Source: Pyxicephalus adspersus
Lineage: Eukaryota > Chordata > Amphibia > Anura > Pyxicephalidae
Direction: 5' to 3'
Assembly (NCBI RefSeq): GCF_032062135.1
Contig: NC_092862.1
Span: 91,637,752-91,701,751, forward strand
Length of the DNA stretch: 64,000 nt
In this document: piece after piece, positions 60,098 to 64,000 of the stretch
Numbering within the stretch: position 1 is the first letter of the stretch
Layout of the letters: every line of letters begins with the position of its first letter
Position numbers and translations under genes: made by a program
Notes under the pieces: generated by a model
The model's input: only the letters and a program-made list of their open reading frames with translations
What the model was told of the DNA's origin: nothing
The model's database searches: none

Positions 60098-61760
60098 TTT
60101 TTCATGTTTCATAACCATTAAAGAGGGCGGCTCACTAGTACATAACACTGATAATTACAGGACAAAAGGAAGAAATTCAATCACATGAAGAACTGACAAC
60201 TGCATTTTTATATAAAACATCTATATTTAGACAGTGGTCAGTGCTGTCATGTTCCTAACTCCAAAATATAATTTCCACCAGGTATTTTTTTGTATTAGTT
60301 TCTGTGGTGTCTGTGTGTGTTGTGACTAGATGGTTTGGTTTCTTAAAATAATCCAAAAATATAGTAGCAGATTCAACTTTTCTTTATGCCCAAAAATAAC
60401 TTTGAGGATTGAATACTATGATGATTATGTTAAATAGCAGAAAAACGATTCGGTCTTAAATGTCAGAAATCATTTACCAATAGATTAGGAGTTCGCAAAA
60501 ATAGAAATATATAGAAAAAAGATAGAAGATATGCTTACAGAAACAAATCGATCATGGGCTATATTAAATAGATAAGGATTTTATAAAATTATCTCTTTTA
60601 ATTGGTGCCCACTGACATTTCTACACACATTCATATGGAGCTATGTTTTGCTTCCAAATAATTTATAAAGAAAAGCAAATTTTAAGATAGCAGAAGAAGT
60701 TAAAAAAAAACACAACCTACATTTTTTAAGACATAAAATAAGGTTATTAGTATAATACATGTATGTATTGTGCTTTTGTCAAACAACTTACATCCTACTA
60801 AACATTCACATAGCTAGCCCTGGCATTCAACAGTTCTTTTTTCACACAACAGAACCAAAATAAAGGGGAAGGTTCACTTCCTTTCAGTCACAACTGTTCC
60901 CATCCCTTAGACTCTTAACAAAATGTCAAGGTCAGTAATCATTAAAAATGAATAAAATCTTTATCGCACGTCTTACCGAGTTAAACTGAAAATGTCAAAT
61001 AGGAAGTAACACATAAACAAAACAGGGTTATTAAATGACCAAAGAAATAGCTGAGATTTCCTTTACTTGATGTGTCCCAATATTTTCTCGCTATCTACAT
61101 TCAGGCTAAGGAAGTCAGTCTGTGCCGCGCATGACATCCTTGCCAACAAGAGGCCAGTGTTTGTTTTGACAACTAAGCTTACTTCCCTAGTGTTCCCAAA
61201 ATAATAAAGCTAGTCTATTTTCACTGATGTGCATAAACAAGCACATACTTGAGCAGCTGGTCACAATACATTTAATGAAACATGTTTATATTATGGCAAA
61301 TAATGCATTGCATTTGCTGCAATTTCCTCACAAAGTATTTACACCAGCCAAAAAGAAGATACAATTTGATTTTCAACAAAATGGGTGGCTGTAAACTCTG
61401 TACTTAAAAATATGTCAAGTATAAATCATTATAAATCATGTTGGTGAATGAAAATTTATGTAATAGTTAGTCCAAAAGCCAACGTGTGGTAGGATTTCAA
61501 AAAACAAACTCAAATTGTAAGCTTAGAGCAGTTGCCTTGAAAAACCTGGCACTAAACGGTACGTATGGGACACAAACATGGGAACTTCTTGCCACAATCT
61601 TTGCCTGAACCATGCCAGGCCTGAGTACTGTCACATAATGGTATGCATAGTTTTAAACAAATATTAACCTTCAGAACGTGGTGGTCGGTGGTGACAAAAC
61701 GGCAGAATTGGAAGGTTGTGCAGTGCAATTATAGTGAAAGCTCAGTTGGAATATATGTAT

Positions 61761-62385
61761 TGTGGTGGTCTTGGGGAATTGCTCTAGGCAGCAGGGATCA
61801 AACAGTTCACAATAGGAGGCAGCAATGCTTTAAATCAACCTAAAAGTCCAGGCTCCTGCTTGCAGGCTTTATTGTCACAGCCATTTTAGCAAAAAAAGCA
61901 AAACAATAAACTGAAAAAACAAACAATGGCCCGGCTGGGCAACTAGCTACCTCACTTCAGATATGCTATCTCCATCTGTCCACTTGTAAGCCCCAGTGGT
62001 ACACAGTTCATGCAAATGGGTAAACAGAGTCCACTCATAGTTCATGCTGTCTTGGTAAGCTCAGTCCAAAGTTTCCTCTCCAGTTCTAGGAAACCTTTGT
62101 CATAATCTCTCCTCAGTCAGCAGGCAATTGACTGCTCTTATGAAACACCTGAGCTCCTGCTAGGGAGTAAATCCCGGACATGGACCGGGTAGCCAAGGAA
62201 CCCACCCTTCTTTTCCCTTGGCCAGCTCCAGGGCCCTCAACACCAGCTCTTACCATAAGCCGCATAACCAAGTAGCACAAACTTTGCTTCCCCTGGAGCC
62301 TTTAATGAAAGAAGCACCTCAGTCTGAGTGCAATATATTTACCATCCAGCACTTTTCCCCTCAAATACTGGGACACTCTGTCACA
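61761..62385 (-). mobile_element. Solo LTR, copy 3
   Basis: On the minus strand it begins TGTGACAGAGTGTCCC and ends GACCACCACA, flanked by GTAT on both sides of the plus strand (61757-61760 and 62386-62389). A poly(A) signal AATAAA lies near 61871. It lacks the 28-bp array of copy 1. In COBL sense orientation it could supply a poly(A) signal. Confidence 0.82.
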
Positions 62386-63439
62386 GTATGTATGTATATG
62401 TTGAGTTGTAAGGGAAAAACAAATGTTGGAGGATAGGTTCATTAAAATTCAAACCAATTTATTGAATCCAGAGTGGGGCAATTTATTACTTATTATTTTA
62501 TTACTCAGCCATCCATAACTTGATCCATTATAAGTTATGTTTTTTTTTCTTTTATTTTAAGAAATCAAAAGGGACCTTTTTTTTTTAAACAGAGAATCAG
62601 AAGTTGAGTTGCCTCATTCATGGGAATCTTCCAGGTCTATGTGTTTCAATTGCAGTAACTGATTGCCACCAGTGTTAAATGTTTCATTTAATTTCAAATT
62701 CCCTTGATTTACAAATATAGCCCAAAGTATCAAATACAGTGTTATATACACACTGTATTTGGTTAAAAAAAGGAAGAAAATGTTAGTTTTCTTTACAAGT
62801 GTCTGTTTTCATCAATAAACATTTTTAAAATAACTTTTTTATTGTTTAGGGTTATTTGCCATCCTTTTGTGCCTTAGGCATTGAGTTATCCTTTAGGAGC
62901 CATGGATTTGCAGAAGGGATTTATTAAAACAATTATAAACAATGCAAAAAGTAGGGACCCTCAGTAAAAACTACACTGGAAGTATGAGTGGATTCAAAGA
63001 TTTAGACAGCTGAAGTTATATACAATCTTTTTTCAATAAAAATAATCTTGGCCTGTGGTGCAATGCTATTAGTCATTAAGGCAATATTAACATTGAGCTG
63101 AAACGCTTAAAGGTGGAAGGGGTCGAGGCCAAGATTGATCCTTTCACGAAAAGGAAATATTTGCATATAGTTTTGGTTGTCAGGCTCCTGTATCTCTGTA
63201 TCTTCACATGACTTTACATGTGGTTTTTACATAAAGAAACCTGTGCTTGTGATTTTCCTATCTTAAATTCACCTCAAATTGTTCAGGGTTATGATTGGTT
63301 TGGGACAAATAAAGATACATTTGTAAAGATGAGGCAATTAAAGGGTATATTTGAGAAAAAGTATAACAGAAGGGGGTAAGGTTGGTCTACACAGTCAGTT
63401 TTAAAAAAACATCTATGAATGTAAACGTTCCTATCATGT

Positions 63440-64000
63440 TTTTATGCACTTTTGCAAGCGTTTTAAAGCTTGCCTCTTATAATCTGCATCCAAGGACACA
63501 TGCCACAGCTGCCCTAAGGCTGCGGGAGCAATCAAGAAAGCAGAGCTGTCAGCGAAGAAGAGCTCTACTGATTGCTCCACTCTATGCTTGGCTGAGGAAA
63601 CGGAATCGCAGATGGCAGCTGAAACGTCAGTGGGGTTTCCTTTTTCTCCATGATTTGCTCAGAAAAGAGAAATCCTGATGACGCTTCAGTTGTCATCAGG
63701 GTTGCCTTTATCCCAGCAATTCAGAACTAGAGTTGAATTGGGAGACTTGTCCTCATTTGCCCTCTAGTGCCTGGGGATTGCACATGGTCATGACATGAAT
63801 GCAGTCGTGGTAATCATCCCCTCATTGTGGCATAATCTGTAAAAAAAGTTTAACGCAGTTACACAAAACACACACATTTAATATATTACTTTAACATTAA
63901 AGTCTCATCCTATTTTTTACACATATTTTTAACCCTTTCAGGGAATGAGTAAGGGGTTTTATATACCACTTAACTTATTCTGCAGGGCGGGGTGGCGGAG
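63440..64000. mobile_element. Hairpin-rich hAT-type element, copy 2 (runs off the window)
   Basis: It shares ATCCTGATGACGCTT, GTCATCAGGGTT, CCAAG.ACACAT and TTACTTTAACATTAAAG with the element at 28529-29382. The relative order and strand of these blocks differ from copy 1, so it is a diverged or rearranged relative. The right end is not in the window. The 98-codon open frame at 63382-63678 is chance. Confidence 0.6.

Larger units (their letters stand above)
1..64000 (-). other. COBL: COBL gene, internal part (partial locus)
   Basis: The window lies inside one gene on the minus strand. Five coding exons were found by protein similarity, flanked by AG acceptors and GT donors, and their phases join into one frame of 914 codons. 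Family identity rests on the order of segments known from vertebrate cordon-bleu: the KKKRRAP motif, the RQVPQKPPRG segment, the PPPPPYPPPD segment, the EDSG-SSPSD segment, a long disordered exon and a WH2 motif. COBL nucleates actin filaments and shapes dendrites and microvilli (known for the family). The N-terminal exons should lie to the right of the window and the remaining C-terminal WH2 exons to the left. The paralogue COBLL1 was considered; the exact RQVPQKPPRG and YPPPD blocks fit COBL better. Confidence 0.9.
48240..64000 (-). other. COBL intron upstream of the KRAP exon (part)
   Basis: At least 15.8 kb. It contains a Harbinger MITE (48485-48628), a pogo-like MITE (49158-49716), a possible LTR fragment (49880-50345), a repeat (53460-53950), a Tigger-like MITE (54222-54670), a repeat fragment (55462-55580), a Tc1 copy (57065-58397), a long-TIR element (58402-60097), a solo LTR (61761-62385) and a hAT copy (63440-64000). 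I see nothing at 50350-53450, 54700-55450, 55600-57060, 60100-61750 and 62400-63430. Confidence 0.7.

Noticed and set aside
63382..63678. 98-codon frame rich in Arg/Leu as a gene
   Set aside because: Most of it overlaps the hairpin-rich hAT copy; composition follows the repeat and no domain is visible.
48240..64000. Search for the upstream COBL exon with the first KRAP copy and the Cobl domain
   Set aside because: No minus-strand frame here has a KKRRAP or FLGFFK-like motif with splice sites, so the exon is taken to lie beyond the window.

Overview
This is a nuclear genomic window from a vertebrate, almost certainly an anuran amphibian. Base composition is AT-rich, there is one long split gene on the minus strand, and the space between exons is filled with transposons: Tc1-like, piggyBac, hAT and PIF/Harbinger MITEs, an L1-type LINE, a tRNA-derived SINE and LTR pieces. 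Assignment to frogs, and perhaps to ranoid frogs, is an inference from repeat style and was not tested by a search.

The only host gene I can support is COBL (cordon-bleu), an actin-nucleating protein. Five internal coding exons lie on the minus strand and read from right to left: 48122-48239, 40167-40340, 26673-26925, 8107-8216 and 740-2826. Their splice phases chain without conflict (1, 1, 2, 1, 0) and give 914 continuous codons. They carry a KRAP-type basic/proline motif, proline-rich SH3-ligand segments, a serine-rich segment with a DSGIVS motif, a short acidic segment, and a 695-residue mostly disordered exon ending in a WH2 actin-binding motif. The 5' exons (N-terminal Cobl domain) lie beyond position 64000. 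The last exons (expected further WH2 motifs and the 3' UTR) lie before position 1. No promoter, start codon or terminator of the gene is inside the window.

Region by region. 1-739 is an intron holding a tRNA-derived SINE. 2827-8106 holds a solo LTR with an internal 28-bp minisatellite, a Tc1-like element nested in what may be an RTE-like remnant, tandem repeats and a Harbinger MITE. 8217-26672 holds a 6.2-kb L1-type LINE with a MITE nested in it, a small hAT MITE and several repeat fragments. 26926-40166 holds an 854-bp hAT element made largely of hairpins, a second solo LTR and a SINE tail. 40341-48121 holds a 2.4-kb piggyBac element with intact TTAA duplications but a dead transposase. 48240-64000 holds more MITEs, a second Tc1 copy in the opposite orientation, a 1.7-kb long-TIR element with a hammerhead-like fold inside it, a third solo LTR, and a second hairpin-rich hAT copy running off the right end.

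The most interesting unexplained items are the hammerhead-like motif found in four places, the hAT element built of six consecutive hairpins, the three perfect palindromes in the left arm of the piggyBac element, and the repeated short motifs in the large COBL exon. All transposase and reverse-transcriptase reading frames seen here are broken.
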